Assembly (NCBI GenBank): GCA_964636325.1 | Contig: CAZWRV010000027.1 | Location: 3,294-67,293, forward strand | Source of the DNA: CAZWRV01 sp964636325 | GTDB lineage: Bacteria > Verrucomicrobiota > Lentisphaeria > Victivallales > GWF2-50-93 | Length of the DNA: 64,000 nt | Direction of reading: 5' to 3' | Shown here: positions 7,074 through 14,907 of the stretch, piece by piece | How positions within the stretch are numbered: position 1 is the stretch's first letter | How the letters are laid out: each line of letters starts with the position of its first letter | The notes under the pieces: generated by a model | What the model was told of the DNA's origin: nothing | What the model saw: the letters and a program-made list of their open reading frames with translations, nothing else | The model's database searches: none | Position numbers and translations under genes: made by a program

Positions 7074-9125
7074 ATGCCCCCTGCCAAAGTCAAATCCATT
7101 GCCCGCGCTGCGGCAGTAATTCTTCTGCTGGCGGCGCACTTCTCCCTGGGATTCTCCGCGATGCGGCTGAAGTCGCCGACTTTCGACGAGACTGTCCATC
7201 TGACCGCAGGATATGTGTTCTGGAGGGCCGGGGACTACCGGATGAACCCCGAGAACGGGATATTCCCTCAGCGCTGGGCCGCGCTGCCGCTTCTCTTCGA
7301 CGACGGCATCAGTTTCGAATCCTTCTCGGGCAAGGAGAACTTTGAGTCGAACGAATGGCAGACCAGCTATCGTTTCCTATACGGTACGGGCAACAATCCA
7401 GAGTCCATGTTCCTGCGCGGACGGACGATGACGCTCCTTCTAGGCCTCCTGCTCGGCATCACGGTGTTCTTCATTTCACGGAGCATCTTCGGCTACTGGG
7501 GCGCTATGCTCTCCCTTTCCTTCTACGTCTTCTGTCCGACAATGCTTGCGCATTCGACTCTGGTCACGTCCGACGTGGCGTCGGTGCTGGGGTTCCTCCT
7601 GTCGGCGTGGACTGCATGGATGCTTATGCAGAAGATAACACTGCCGAGATTGCTTGCGACGGGATTTTCATTGGCCCTTCTGTGCCTTTCCAAGATGTCC
7701 GCGCCTATAATCATACCCGTCATTCTTATACTTCTGGTGATCAGATTGAAGAGGAGGGATGCGCTTCCTGCAGTGTTGTTCAGGAAAAAACTCAACCTTG
7801 AACGCCAGGCTGAGCAGATCATGGCTTTCGCCGCTTGCGGCGTCGTTGCGGCGGCAATTGTCTTCGCCTGCATCTGGGCCTCCTTCGGCTTCAGATATTC
7901 CATGATAGATCCAGGGCAGGGGAAGCAGGCGGTCATTGAAAGGAACTGGAACGAATTGATCGGTGAGTCAAACGGCGTTCCCGAGAAAATAGTTAACCTG
8001 TGCAGGAAGGTGAAACTCCTCCCGGAGGCCTATCTGTTCGGATTCGAATTTGTACTTAAGAAATCACAGTTTAGATACGCGTATCTAAACGGTGAGTGCC
8101 GCCTCACGGGCTGGTGGTATTTCTTCCCGTACTGCTGTCTGGTGAAGACTCCGCTTCCGACTATAATAATGGCGCTGGTTGCTCTGCCACTTATAATCGT
8201 CCTTTACAGGAGGAAGTTTGCTTCTTGGGACTGTTTCTCCGCGGCTGCGGGTCCAAAGTTCTATCTGCTCGCGCCGCTTATAGTTCTTCCGGCCGTATAT
8301 CTCATCTTCGCGACCACCAGCAAGATGAACATAGGGCACCGCCATGTGCTGCTGCTTTATCCTGTGGCCTACATCTTCTTCGGCGCGACGATCTATGTCT
8401 TCCGGCGTTGCGGCACCCCTCTGAAAGCGGCGCTCTGCGCACTGATGATCTGGCAGGCCATCTCCGCGATCGGCATCTGGCCCGACTATCTTGCGTATTT
8501 CAACCAGATAGCCGGTGGTCCGAAGAACGGCTACAAGCACCTGGTGGACAGCTCCTTGGACTGGGGGCAGGATCTCATACTCCTGCGGAAGAAGCTCGAC
8601 GAATACGGCATCAACGGCGCGGACAGCGCATACATCTCCTACTTCGGAACCGCCAGCATCGACCACTACCTTAAGGCGCGAAAGCTGCCCTCCTATTTCG
8701 GCCAGGAGGGCGATGCCGCGTTCGAGCTCGGAGGCGGCACCTACTGCATCAGCGCGACCATGAGGACTATGGTCTATATGCGCGAGCTGATCATCCTGGA
8801 CAGGCTGGACATCGAGGACATCAACGAGGTGTTCTTCAAGAAGGTCAGGATGGAGATGCAAGAGCTGTTCGCCGAGCAGAAGAAGCCTGAGACCTTCATG
8901 GATTTCGTAAAAGCCAAGGGAAGGGACTACTGGATAAGCAGATACAGGCTTTACGACCTTATGCGTTTCTCCAAGCTATGCAGGTATATCCGCGACCGCG
9001 AACCGGACGATTATGCCGGATATTCAATACTAATCTACAAACTCTCCGATGACGACATTGAAAAGGCGATGGCCATCCCCCTGCACCCCGAGGACCTTTT
9101 CTCCGTATTTTCCGATGGGAAATAG
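7074..9125 (+). CDS. Membrane-bound glycosyltransferase (GT-C/ArnT-like family)
   Basis: A 683-residue polytopic membrane protein with about ten hydrophobic helices and a long C-terminal soluble tail. The first external loop carries SPTFDETVHLTAGY (the Asp-Glu pair at about residues 38-39), the acidic catalytic motif region of GT-C enzymes that use polyprenyl-phosphate sugars. GHRHVLLLYP and DSSLDWGQDL later in the chain are typical of the 'glycosyltransferase family 39-like' proteins common in PVC bacteria. An in-frame ATG exists at 7008, but 7074 gives a normal Lys-rich first helix and keeps clear of the tRNA promoter. The acceptor is unknown; protein or lipid glycosylation are both possible. 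Confidence 0.75.
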   Translation: MPPAKVKSIARAAAVILLLAAHFSLGFSAMRLKSPTFDETVHLTAGYVFWRAGDYRMNPENGIFPQRWAALPLLFDDGISFESFSGKENFESNEWQTSYRFLYGTGNNPESMFLRGRTMTLLLGLLLGITVFFISRSIFGYWGAMLSLSFYVFCPTMLAHSTLVTSDVASVLGFLLSAWTAWMLMQKITLPRLLATGFSLALLCLSKMSAPIIIPVILILLVIRLKRRDALPAVLFRKKLNLERQAEQIMAFAACGVVAAAIVFACIWASFGFRYSMIDPGQGKQAVIERNWNELIGESNGVPEKIVNLCRKVKLLPEAYLFGFEFVLKKSQFRYAYLNGECRLTGWWYFFPYCCLVKTPLPTIIMALVALPLIIVLYRRKFASWDCFSAAAGPKFYLLAPLIVLPAVYLIFATTSKMNIGHRHVLLLYPVAYIFFGATIYVFRRCGTPLKAALCALMIWQAISAIGIWPDYLAYFNQIAGGPKNGYKHLVDSSLDWGQDLILLRKKLDEYGINGADSAYISYFGTASIDHYLKARKLPSYFGQEGDAAFELGGGTYCISATMRTMVYMRELIILDRLDIEDINEVFFKKVRMEMQELFAEQKKPETFMDFVKAKGRDYWISRYRLYDLMRFSKLCRYIRDREPDDYAGYSILIYKLSDDDIEKAMAIPLHPEDLFSVFSDGK

Positions 9126-9142
9126 CTTTCAGATTTCCCATC
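9114..9142. terminator. Hairpin overlapping the glycosyltransferase stop codon
   Basis: Ten-base arms (GATGGGAAAT and ATTTCCCATC) flank a nine-base loop, and the TAG stop (9123-9125) begins at the last base of the left arm. It lies between convergent genes (thiE ends at 9158), so it may serve both. No T run follows on either strand. Confidence 0.5.
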
Positions 9143-9157
9143 CAGAGGGCAACGCAA

Positions 9158-9784
9158 TCACCCTACCTCCATAATCCGTCTCAGGTCCTCGACTCTCGCC
9201 TTCACGTCGTCGGCCTCGGTGATTTCCGTGACCATTGCGATCTTCCGTGCACCGAACTTCAGCAACTCCGGGACATGACGCTTCTTTATACCGCCCATAA
9301 CAGTGAACGGGATACTGACATGGGGGATGATTTCTTTCAGGGTTTCCGGGCCGAGGGCAGGGGGGGCGTCGGCCTTTGTGGCCGTAGCGAACAAAGGTCC
9401 GATATTGATGTAGTCCGCCCCCGCATCCTGCGCCGACAATGCCTCCGCCAGAGAGTGCGTTGAAGCGCCGATGATAAGCCCCGGCGCAATCAGCCGCGCC
9501 TTGTCAATCGGCATGTCATCCAGCCCGAGATGCACACCGTCCGCGCCGGACGCCAAGGCGATGTCAACACGGTCGTCGATAATCAGCAGCATCCCGTATA
9601 CCTTGGTGATTCTGCGGAATTCGCAGGCAAGCGCAAGATATTCCCGGTCGGCGAGGGACTTTTCCCGGAGCTGGACTATCCGTGCGCCGCCCGCCGCAAC
9701 CGCTTCCAGGACGTCAACAGCCCTCCTCCCCTTGCAGAAAGCTGTCGTTATCACGGGATATATGTCTATCTCCTCGAACCTCAT
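9158..9784 (-). CDS. thiE: Thiamine phosphate synthase
   Basis: TIM-barrel enzyme of about 208 residues that joins HMP-pyrophosphate and HET-phosphate to give thiamine phosphate. Motifs in order are QLREKSL, IDDRVDIA, GADGVHLG, GASTHS, YINIGPLFAT and the phosphate-binding MGGIKK, matching TenI/ThiE. An in-frame ATG lies eight codons further upstream (9808); 9784 fits the usual N terminus better. No thiamine riboswitch core was found upstream; instead a 12-base direct-repeat array (9801-9842) lies there. It appears to stand alone. Confidence 0.88.
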   Translation of the reverse strand: MRFEEIDIYPVITTAFCKGRRAVDVLEAVAAGGARIVQLREKSLADREYLALACEFRRITKVYGMLLIIDDRVDIALASGADGVHLGLDDMPIDKARLIAPGLIIGASTHSLAEALSAQDAGADYINIGPLFATATKADAPPALGPETLKEIIPHVSIPFTVMGGIKKRHVPELLKFGARKIAMVTEITEADDVKARVEDLRRIMEVG

Positions 9785-9800
9785 AATCCTATCCTGATAT

Positions 9801-9842
9801 TCAAACATCTTTATCGTGAGCTTTGTCGCTATCTTTGTCGTC
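9801..9842 (-). repeat. CGACAAAG 12-mer array upstream of thiE
   Basis: Read on the minus strand, three 12-base units start CGACAAAGATAG, CGACAAAGCTCA and CGATAAAGATGT. The same three-unit layout occurs at 48111-48150 just before panB, in the same orientation to its gene. The array ends about 15 bases before the thiE start. Confidence 0.5.
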
Positions 9843-9850
9843 TTCTGGAG

Positions 9851-9915
9851 GGTTGAATTCTATTCAACCGTCTTTTCTGCGGCGGGAACACCCGCCGCAC
9901 GACGGAATATCCGCC
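9851..9915. repeat. Double hairpin and partial direct repeat, left of TatD-like gene
   Basis: Two hairpins stand in a row: GGTTGAAT/ATTCAACC (9851-9869, loop TCT) and the GC-rich GCGGCGGG/CCCGCCGC (9879-9898, loop AACA). AATTCTATTCAA (9856-9867) and GGAATATCCGCC (9904-9915) recur in the same order at 10882-10915 on the other side of the TatD-like gene. Confidence 0.55.
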
Positions 9916-9992
9916 TTTGCTGGGAATCTACGGCGCGATTGGCAGCTGCTTTTGACCACTTCTTGCGGAGTGAGGGAAAATCTGAAAAGAGA

Positions 9993-10829
9993 TCATCGCT
10001 GGAACTCGCGCGGATCGACTGGGACGAGGTTGAATTCCGGCTTCCACTTCGGCGACTGGCCGTAGAATGAGTAGGGATTGCTGTAAAGTATTGATTCCAC
10101 GGTGCTTGAGGAATGGCCGTCCTTGGCCATGAAGTCGGCGACCTTGACGAGGCTCAGAGGATCGGAAATGCCCCAGTCGGCACTGCCGTTTATAATCATG
10201 CGTTCAGGGCCGAATTCCTTGACGATGTTCGACACCCTCTGGGGAGTCAGCTTGGAAATAGGATATACGGTCATCCCGGTGAAGCATTTCGTCTTTCGCG
10301 CCAGAGGCATTGAATCTTCGGTGTTGTGGTCGATGACGATATGCTCCTCCGGGATATTGACAGACTTTATGACCTGAATGACCTTGTTGACACCAGTGAC
10401 CTTGTCGTTGTGGGGGAGGTGGACGATAACGAGCATTTTTTTACGGGCTGCGATTTCGAGCTGAATTCGAAAGACTTCTTCCTCGTTCGCGGTAATCAGG
10501 TTGAGCCCGATCTCACCGACGGCGATGCATCTTGGATGATCCAGGAAAGCTTCAAGCCCTGATATGACTTCCTTGGCCAATTTCATATTTTCAGACTCCT
10601 TGGGGTTGACTGAGATCGCCGCCCAATGGTCAATCCCGAAGCGCCTGGCCCTGACCGTTTCGAAGTCAAGAATGTGCTGGAAATAGTCGAAATAGGTTCC
10701 GGCGTAGTTCCTTGGGGAACCGAGCCAGAAAGACGGTTCGACGCATAGACGAATACCGGCATTATACATGTTCTGATAGTCGTCCGTGGTGCGTGAATAC
10801 ATGTGGATATGCGGTTCGATGATAATCAT
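9993..10829 (-). CDS. TatD-like metal-dependent hydrolase
   Basis: A 278-residue amidohydrolase-superfamily TIM barrel. The first metal motif appears as EPHIHMYSRTTDD (H-x-H) at residues 5-17; later come AVGEIGLN (the Glu ligand), IVHLPH (His), VIDHNTED (His) and GSADWG (Asp), in the TatD order. The protein is close to the TatD-type hydrolases seen in carbohydrate or terpenoid clusters (EboB-like), but no partner genes support that. Substrate unknown. It is isolated: 184 bases of repeats separate it from thiE, and over 500 bases of non-coding DNA lie upstream. Confidence 0.7.
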   Translation of the reverse strand: MIIIEPHIHMYSRTTDDYQNMYNAGIRLCVEPSFWLGSPRNYAGTYFDYFQHILDFETVRARRFGIDHWAAISVNPKESENMKLAKEVISGLEAFLDHPRCIAVGEIGLNLITANEEEVFRIQLEIAARKKMLVIVHLPHNDKVTGVNKVIQVIKSVNIPEEHIVIDHNTEDSMPLARKTKCFTGMTVYPISKLTPQRVSNIVKEFGPERMIINGSADWGISDPLSLVKVADFMAKDGHSSSTVESILYSNPYSFYGQSPKWKPEFNLVPVDPREFQR

Positions 10830-10881
10830 GATAAACCTCTCGGTCTCAATTTTTATCCCGCGACTGCGGGATGAAGTGCTT

Positions 10882-10915
10882 AATTCTATTCAAACGTTTC
10901 TAAGGAATATCCGCC
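10882..10915. repeat. Partial direct repeat, right of TatD-like gene
   Basis: AATTCTATTCAA is followed 17 bases later by GGAATATCCGCC, the same two words in the same order as at 9856-9915. The copy lacks the GC-rich hairpin of the left copy. Together they bracket the TatD-like gene. Confidence 0.45.
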
Positions 10916-11095
10916 AATGCGGACGCCTCTAATGCAATTAACAAAACAAGCAAATGTCGTAAAATAGCGCACGCGGATGAGCAATGCAAGGATTTGCAGA
11001 AGAAAATTCCGCAAAAATAGACCAAGCGCAAATTCAGATTTCATGCCCTCATGCCGCTCTTATAAGATTAAAAACTTTTTCATTTTTCTTTAAGT

Positions 11096-11122
11096 ATGAA
11101 TTCAGCAAAAAGCTGAATTCAT
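11096..11122. repeat. Hairpin repeat, short copy (GAATTCAGC family)
   Basis: Perfect 11-base arms (ATGAATTCAGC and its complement) with loop AAAAA. The left flank TTAAGT also matches the flank of the copy at 48068-48104, read on the opposite strand. The conserved loop GGGCGTAG is missing, as if deleted. Confidence 0.6.
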
Positions 11123-11201
11123 CGTGGACGCTTCTCTTCAACTTGCAAAAGATACTTACCGTCACCGCCCGCCCACTTTGCAACGTCGCATAATATATCT
11201 T

Positions 11202-11280
11202 ATGTTAAGTCGCATCGGGCGTGGATCGGCCTTGTTGACAGTTCTTAATGTCTGATTATCAGAATGTTGTGACTTAACAT
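11202..11280. promoter_or_regulatory. Separated 10-base inverted pair upstream of the HSAC gene
   Basis: ATGTTAAGTC (11202-11211) and GACTTAACAT (11271-11280) are perfect complements 59 bases apart, ending 84 bases before the HSAC-protein start. A TTGACA (11234-11239) lies between them without a good -10 at the right spacing. They could be two half-operators of a looping repressor or ends of a small element. Confidence 0.35.
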
Positions 11281-11363
11281 CCGGATGCCTGTTAATAACT
11301 TGTTGATTTCATCCTTGCCTGGCACTGTTTGCAAGTGGGTCTATCCGCTGTATCTTTAAGGCA

Positions 11364-13073
11364 ATGTATGAGCAGAGGTGGAATTTGACTATTAAGCATT
11401 TCTTGGCTTCTCTGCTGTTTCTTTTGGCGACATCGGCGATATTGGGGGTCGAGTGGGATTTCTCGGAGGTGCATTTGTCATTGCGCCCGGACGGGAAGGC
11501 CACTTTAGTCTACCAGGTCGCCATCAGGCCTCAGGGCTACAATCTCCACGGCTTCTATTTCGAAGGGGTCAGCGAGACACCGCACTTTGATCCGCAAAAC
11601 TGCTACGCCGAAGATTCCGACAAAAAGCGCTATGCAGTTTCAATCAAGCCTGTCTCGGACAGGAAATACGATGTGATCCTTGCGGACGGGGCATCTTTCT
11701 CGGGTGAGAGGATAATCTATGTTCTGACCTACGGCGCGGATCTGGCGGCGTCCGGTAATCTTGCTCCGACTACGGCTTCCGACGGTCGCAGCCTCACTGT
11801 CCTCAACTGGTCGCCGGTCCAGTGGGAGGATCCACTCGGGCATTATACGGTCACGATCTACTGGCCGATTGAGCTTGCGGAGTCCGGCTACAGCCGCGAG
11901 GAACTTTCGAAAAGGATTCTGACAGAGCGGTGGATGAACTCGAAATACAAGATGGACTACAGGGCCAAGGAGAGCAACGGGAAGAACTGGCTGATGCAGA
12001 TCATCCACTGGGAGAAAGTCCCTGTCAAAGGGCACATGCAGATACAGGAATATGTCGATTCGTCGGCATTCGACATAAAGACGGCGGCGGCGCCAGCCCA
12101 AGGAAGTCCCCGGGCGGAAACCCAGCCACGGACTGCCCAGCATGAGAAACGGAGCATCCCCCCTGCCCCACCGCATAAGATAATTCAGCCGGAAAAGATG
12201 AAGACTTTTTCAATCATCGTCCTGGTAACGATGGCTGTGGTTCTCGGTCTGGTATTCGTGGCTGTGCTCGTTTGCAAGCACAACAGCATGCTGGCGGCGT
12301 CGGACGGCCTCTCGAACGTGAACTGGGTGGAACAGGACTGGTCGCCTCCGAAGATGGTGCTCTCCACATTCCGCGTCGAGGGGAAGATCCCTAAGCTGAC
12401 TCCGCTTGAGGCCGCGCTCTTCCTGGGTATTCCGGTCAACCAGATACTGGGCATGATGCTCGGTTCGCTGGAGAACCGAGGATACGCGAGACTGCACAAG
12501 GTCGAAGGGACAATAAGCGTCCTGAAAAGCTCCGGCGGCCTTGACGAGTTCGAGAGGCAACTTCTGGAGGCGGTCGATTCCGGGGGGAGGCTCGAGCCTG
12601 GAAAAGTGAAAAGCCTTGTCAACTACATGGTGGACGAGATGCGCCGCAAGGCCTGGGACGCGGACATCGACGCGACGACCGCCCACTACTCGAAGAAATT
12701 CAAGGAGATTTTCGACAGAAATCCGTTAAAGGAGGATGCACGGGACGAGGACATTCGCAGGCAGGAACCGGACGACTATTATCCTTATTGGATATACTAT
12801 CATTCCCCGTGGTATGAGAGAGACTACCATTGCCGGAGGACGTATTATCCCGTGCCGCAGAAGGTCGTGGAGAACGCGGGCGCTGCTGCCGGCGTCGGCA
12901 TCGGCGACTACAGGAGCTTTATGGAGAGCCCGGCCTGCTACGAGGGCTGCTTCGTGCATTCGGCCTGCCATGACGCCTGCCATTCGGCCTGCCACTCCGC
13001 CTGCCACTCGGCGTGCCACTCCGCGTGTCATTCCGCCTGCCATTCGGCGTGCGTGAGCGGGGGTGCGCATTGA
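11364..13073 (+). CDS. DUF2207-like membrane protein with C-terminal (HSAC)8 tail; candidate modified precursor
   Basis: A 569-residue protein. A signal-like hydrophobic segment (about 12-28) is followed by an exported beta-rich domain (about 30-240), a Pro/Gln linker and one membrane helix (about 281-303). A cytoplasmic helical region with LTPLEAALFLGIP and LGSLENRGYARL follows, reminiscent of the DUF2207/TIGR04222-type membrane proteins. The chain then turns Tyr- and Cys-rich and ends in eight tetrapeptides, HSAC, HDAC and six more HSAC (residues 532-563), plus VSGGAH. The positions give a Cys every fourth residue, as in CXXX-repeat targets of radical SAM maturases. By topology the tail is cytoplasmic, where the radical SAM enzyme encoded next could reach it. 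A TTG at 11385 with AGAGG upstream is an alternative start. Function of the tail is inference. Confidence 0.75.
   Translation: MYEQRWNLTIKHFLASLLFLLATSAILGVEWDFSEVHLSLRPDGKATLVYQVAIRPQGYNLHGFYFEGVSETPHFDPQNCYAEDSDKKRYAVSIKPVSDRKYDVILADGASFSGERIIYVLTYGADLAASGNLAPTTASDGRSLTVLNWSPVQWEDPLGHYTVTIYWPIELAESGYSREELSKRILTERWMNSKYKMDYRAKESNGKNWLMQIIHWEKVPVKGHMQIQEYVDSSAFDIKTAAAPAQGSPRAETQPRTAQHEKRSIPPAPPHKIIQPEKMKTFSIIVLVTMAVVLGLVFVAVLVCKHNSMLAASDGLSNVNWVEQDWSPPKMVLSTFRVEGKIPKLTPLEAALFLGIPVNQILGMMLGSLENRGYARLHKVEGTISVLKSSGGLDEFERQLLEAVDSGGRLEPGKVKSLVNYMVDEMRRKAWDADIDATTAHYSKKFKEIFDRNPLKEDARDEDIRRQEPDDYYPYWIYYHSPWYERDYHCRRTYYPVPQKVVENAGAAAGVGIGDYRSFMESPACYEGCFVHSACHDACHSACHSACHSACHSACHSACHSACVSGGAH
12957..13052 (+). 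repeat. Coding tetrapeptide repeat array (eight 12-base units)
   Basis: Eight consecutive 12-base units encode HSAC (one encodes HDAC). The His codons alternate CAT/CAC, Ser TCG/TCC, Ala GCC/GCG and Cys TGC/TGT, so the peptide is conserved more strictly than the DNA. Confidence 0.9.
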
Positions 13074-14404
13074 CCGGGGCGTGGACAAGGGATGACGCCT
13101 TCTGCTGGGTGGACGACTACTTTGCCTGCGTAAAGGGGCACTTCGAAGTGCGCGAGGCAGACAGCCTCCTGATGATTCTCCCCAATCGGGCGGTCAAGCT
13201 CAATGCGACAGCTCTGACGATTCTCAAGTTCCTGAAAAACGGCGGAAGCGTCGGGCAGATATTGGAATCTTTCCCCTCGCAAGACAAGGATGCCAGGAGG
13301 ATGCAGACGTTCCATTTCCTCTGCGACTTCCGCAGCCTGATGAGCGGATGCCTCGGCGAAGGAAGGAACCGGAAGGCCGTGGAAATCCAGCCACACGGCG
13401 CAACGTTCAACACGCTTCCAGTCCTCTCGGAAATCGCCGTGACATACCGGTGCAACCTTAAGTGCCGCTTCTGCTATGCGTCCTGCGGATGCGGAATCGG
13501 AAAGGGAAGCTGCGACGAGATGTCGGCCTCGGATATTTCCGAAGTGCTCCGGAAGATACGCGGAGACGCGCAGGTGCCGTCGGTGAGCATAACCGGAGGC
13601 GAGCCGCTTCTCAGAAACGATCTGGAACTGATTGTGGCGGAAGCTGTTGCAATCGGGCTTAGGGCGAACCTGATAAGCAACGGGACGCTGATGACTTCGG
13701 AGCTTGCCGTGGAGCTGAAGGCTGCGGGCCTCGCGTCGGCGCAGATTTCCCTGGAGGGGCCGGACGCCGCGACGCATGATTCTCTAACAGCAGTCGCCGG
13801 CTCCTTCGAGAAGACGGTCGCGGGGATCAATGCCTTGAAGGGTGCCGGAATACATGTCCATACGAATACTACTGTCAGCGCTGGGAACTGCCGGAAACTG
13901 CCGGAACTAGTGCGATTCGCAGCGTCGCTCGGGATGAAAAGGATATCGATGAACCTGATAATTCCGTCCGGCAGCGCATTGGACAGGGAACTCCAGGTCC
14001 CCTACAGCGGGACATGGAGCGCGATAGAGCCGGCCCGCGCCGAAGCCCGAAGGCTCGGGATCGAATTCATGTGGTATTCGCCGACTCCGATGTGCATCAT
14101 GAATCCGATCGCGGAAGGCCTGGGGAACAAGAGCTGCGCGGCCTGCGACGGCCTGCTCAGCGTGGCTCCTAACGGCGATGTGCTGCCTTGCTCGAGCTGT
14201 CCGGAACCGGTGGGGAACTTGCTGCGCCAGCCGTTCCAGGAAGTATGGAACTCCGCGTCCGCGCTGTTCTACCGCCGCAAGGAATATGCGCCCGCCGAAT
14301 GCGCCGGATGCGCGAAGTTCCTGGCCTGCGCCGGCGCCTGCCCGCTCTACTGGTCGGCGATGGGGACCAGTGAGCTCGCATCAATGCCGCATCAAATGAG
14401 CTAA
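13070..14404 (+). CDS. Radical SAM/SPASM protein with N-terminal PqqD-like domain
   Basis: About 444 residues. The N-terminal 100 residues (DSLLMILPNRAVKLNATALTILKFL, read in two parts) look like a PqqD-type RiPP recognition domain. The radical SAM core follows with CNLKCRFC (Cys128, Cys132, Cys135), then TGGEPLL. A C-terminal SPASM region carries many cysteines (SCAACDG, CSSC, ECAGC, ACAGAC) for auxiliary Fe-S clusters. I favour the TTG at 13070, which overlaps the upstream stop as TTGA and has GCGGGGGTG just before it; GTG at 13049 is the alternative. The overlap implies translational coupling with the HSAC-tailed protein, its likely substrate. The reaction (thioether or other Cys/His modification) is unknown. 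The stop shares bases with the stop of the convergent lipoprotein gene. Confidence 0.85.
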   Translation: MTGAWTRDDAFCWVDDYFACVKGHFEVREADSLLMILPNRAVKLNATALTILKFLKNGGSVGQILESFPSQDKDARRMQTFHFLCDFRSLMSGCLGEGRNRKAVEIQPHGATFNTLPVLSEIAVTYRCNLKCRFCYASCGCGIGKGSCDEMSASDISEVLRKIRGDAQVPSVSITGGEPLLRNDLELIVAEAVAIGLRANLISNGTLMTSELAVELKAAGLASAQISLEGPDAATHDSLTAVAGSFEKTVAGINALKGAGIHVHTNTTVSAGNCRKLPELVRFAASLGMKRISMNLIIPSGSALDRELQVPYSGTWSAIEPARAEARRLGIEFMWYSPTPMCIMNPIAEGLGNKSCAACDGLLSVAPNGDVLPCSSCPEPVGNLLRQPFQEVWNSASALFYRRKEYAPAECAGCAKFLACAGACPLYWSAMGTSELASMPHQMS

Positions 14405-14907
14405 TATCCCCGCTGGGCTGTTTTCGCCTTCAGGTAGAAGTCGTCAAAGGCGCCCTGCTCCCTTGAGAACTCCTCGACCACAAAGTCCCTCTCGGGCCTG
14501 AGATTCTGCCTTTCCAGCTTCTCGACTATCATTTCGAGCAGGTGTATCGGCGGCACCTCCCTGACCGACTCCGGAACCGGCAGGCTTCTTGAACAATATA
14601 TCCAGAGGCGGTTCTCGCCTTCGGATATGAACGCATAATAATTCGCCCCCTTCATGCTGAATACATACTCGCTGGCCGGCTTGCTTCCTACGTGGGACGG
14701 ATGTTTGACGACCTTGAGCCTGGAGATGTTGCCTTCCTTCTGGATCGCCTTGAACACGCTATAGAACTTGTCGACCTGGAAGGTCTTAGGGTAGATGTAA
14801 ATCTCAGTGGGGTAGCCCTTGGAGAGGCATGACGCCAGCATGGCGCAGAGGGTGATGAGCGCGGCGGAAACAATCGCCATGGCCTTCCTAGAAAATCGGA
14901 TTTTCAT
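14401..14907 (-). CDS. Lipoprotein, paralogue of the next gene
   Basis: A 168-residue lipoprotein counted from the ATG at 14907; an ATG at 14922 is also in frame. The signal peptide ends in a lipobox LASC. The body aligns with the upstream gene: E-I-Y-I-Y-P-K-x-x-x-V-D-x-F-Y here against T-I-Y-L-T-P-K-x-x-x-V-D-V-F-Y there, then a similar LKV/LEV strand and an EYVF/TYVF strand. I do not recognise a family. It is the last gene of the lptF operon and overlaps its paralogue by about 20 bases, which suggests coupled translation and perhaps a hetero-oligomer. Confidence 0.65.
   Translation of the reverse strand: MKIRFSRKAMAIVSAALITLCAMLASCLSKGYPTEIYIYPKTFQVDKFYSVFKAIQKEGNISRLKVVKHPSHVGSKPASEYVFSMKGANYYAFISEGENRLWIYCSRSLPVPESVREVPPIHLLEMIVEKLERQNLRPERDFVVEEFSREQGAFDDFYLKAKTAQRGY

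Larger units (their letters stand above)
10830..11363. other. 534-base non-coding region with several repeats
   Basis: It lies between the divergent TatD-like and HSAC-protein genes. It holds a hairpin ATCCCGC/GCGGGAT (10855-10872), a partial direct repeat (10882-10915), a short member of the GAATTCAGC hairpin family (11096-11122) and a 10-base inverted pair (11202-11280). The small open frames here look like chance. Confidence 0.6.

Noticed and set aside
9785..9992. Thiamine riboswitch before thiE
   Set aside because: Looked for the conserved CTGAGA and ACCTGA cores on the minus strand; not found.
10855..10872. ATCCCGC/GCGGGAT hairpin as a terminator
   Set aside because: The T run is on the wrong side on both strands and no gene ends there.
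10984..11193. Small plus-strand frame of 69 codons
   Set aside because: It runs through the hairpin repeat and has no ribosome site or recognisable features.
12726..13088. Minus-strand frame opposite the HSAC tail with repeated MAG/RRVAGG
   Set aside because: It arises only from the 12-base repeat read on the other strand.
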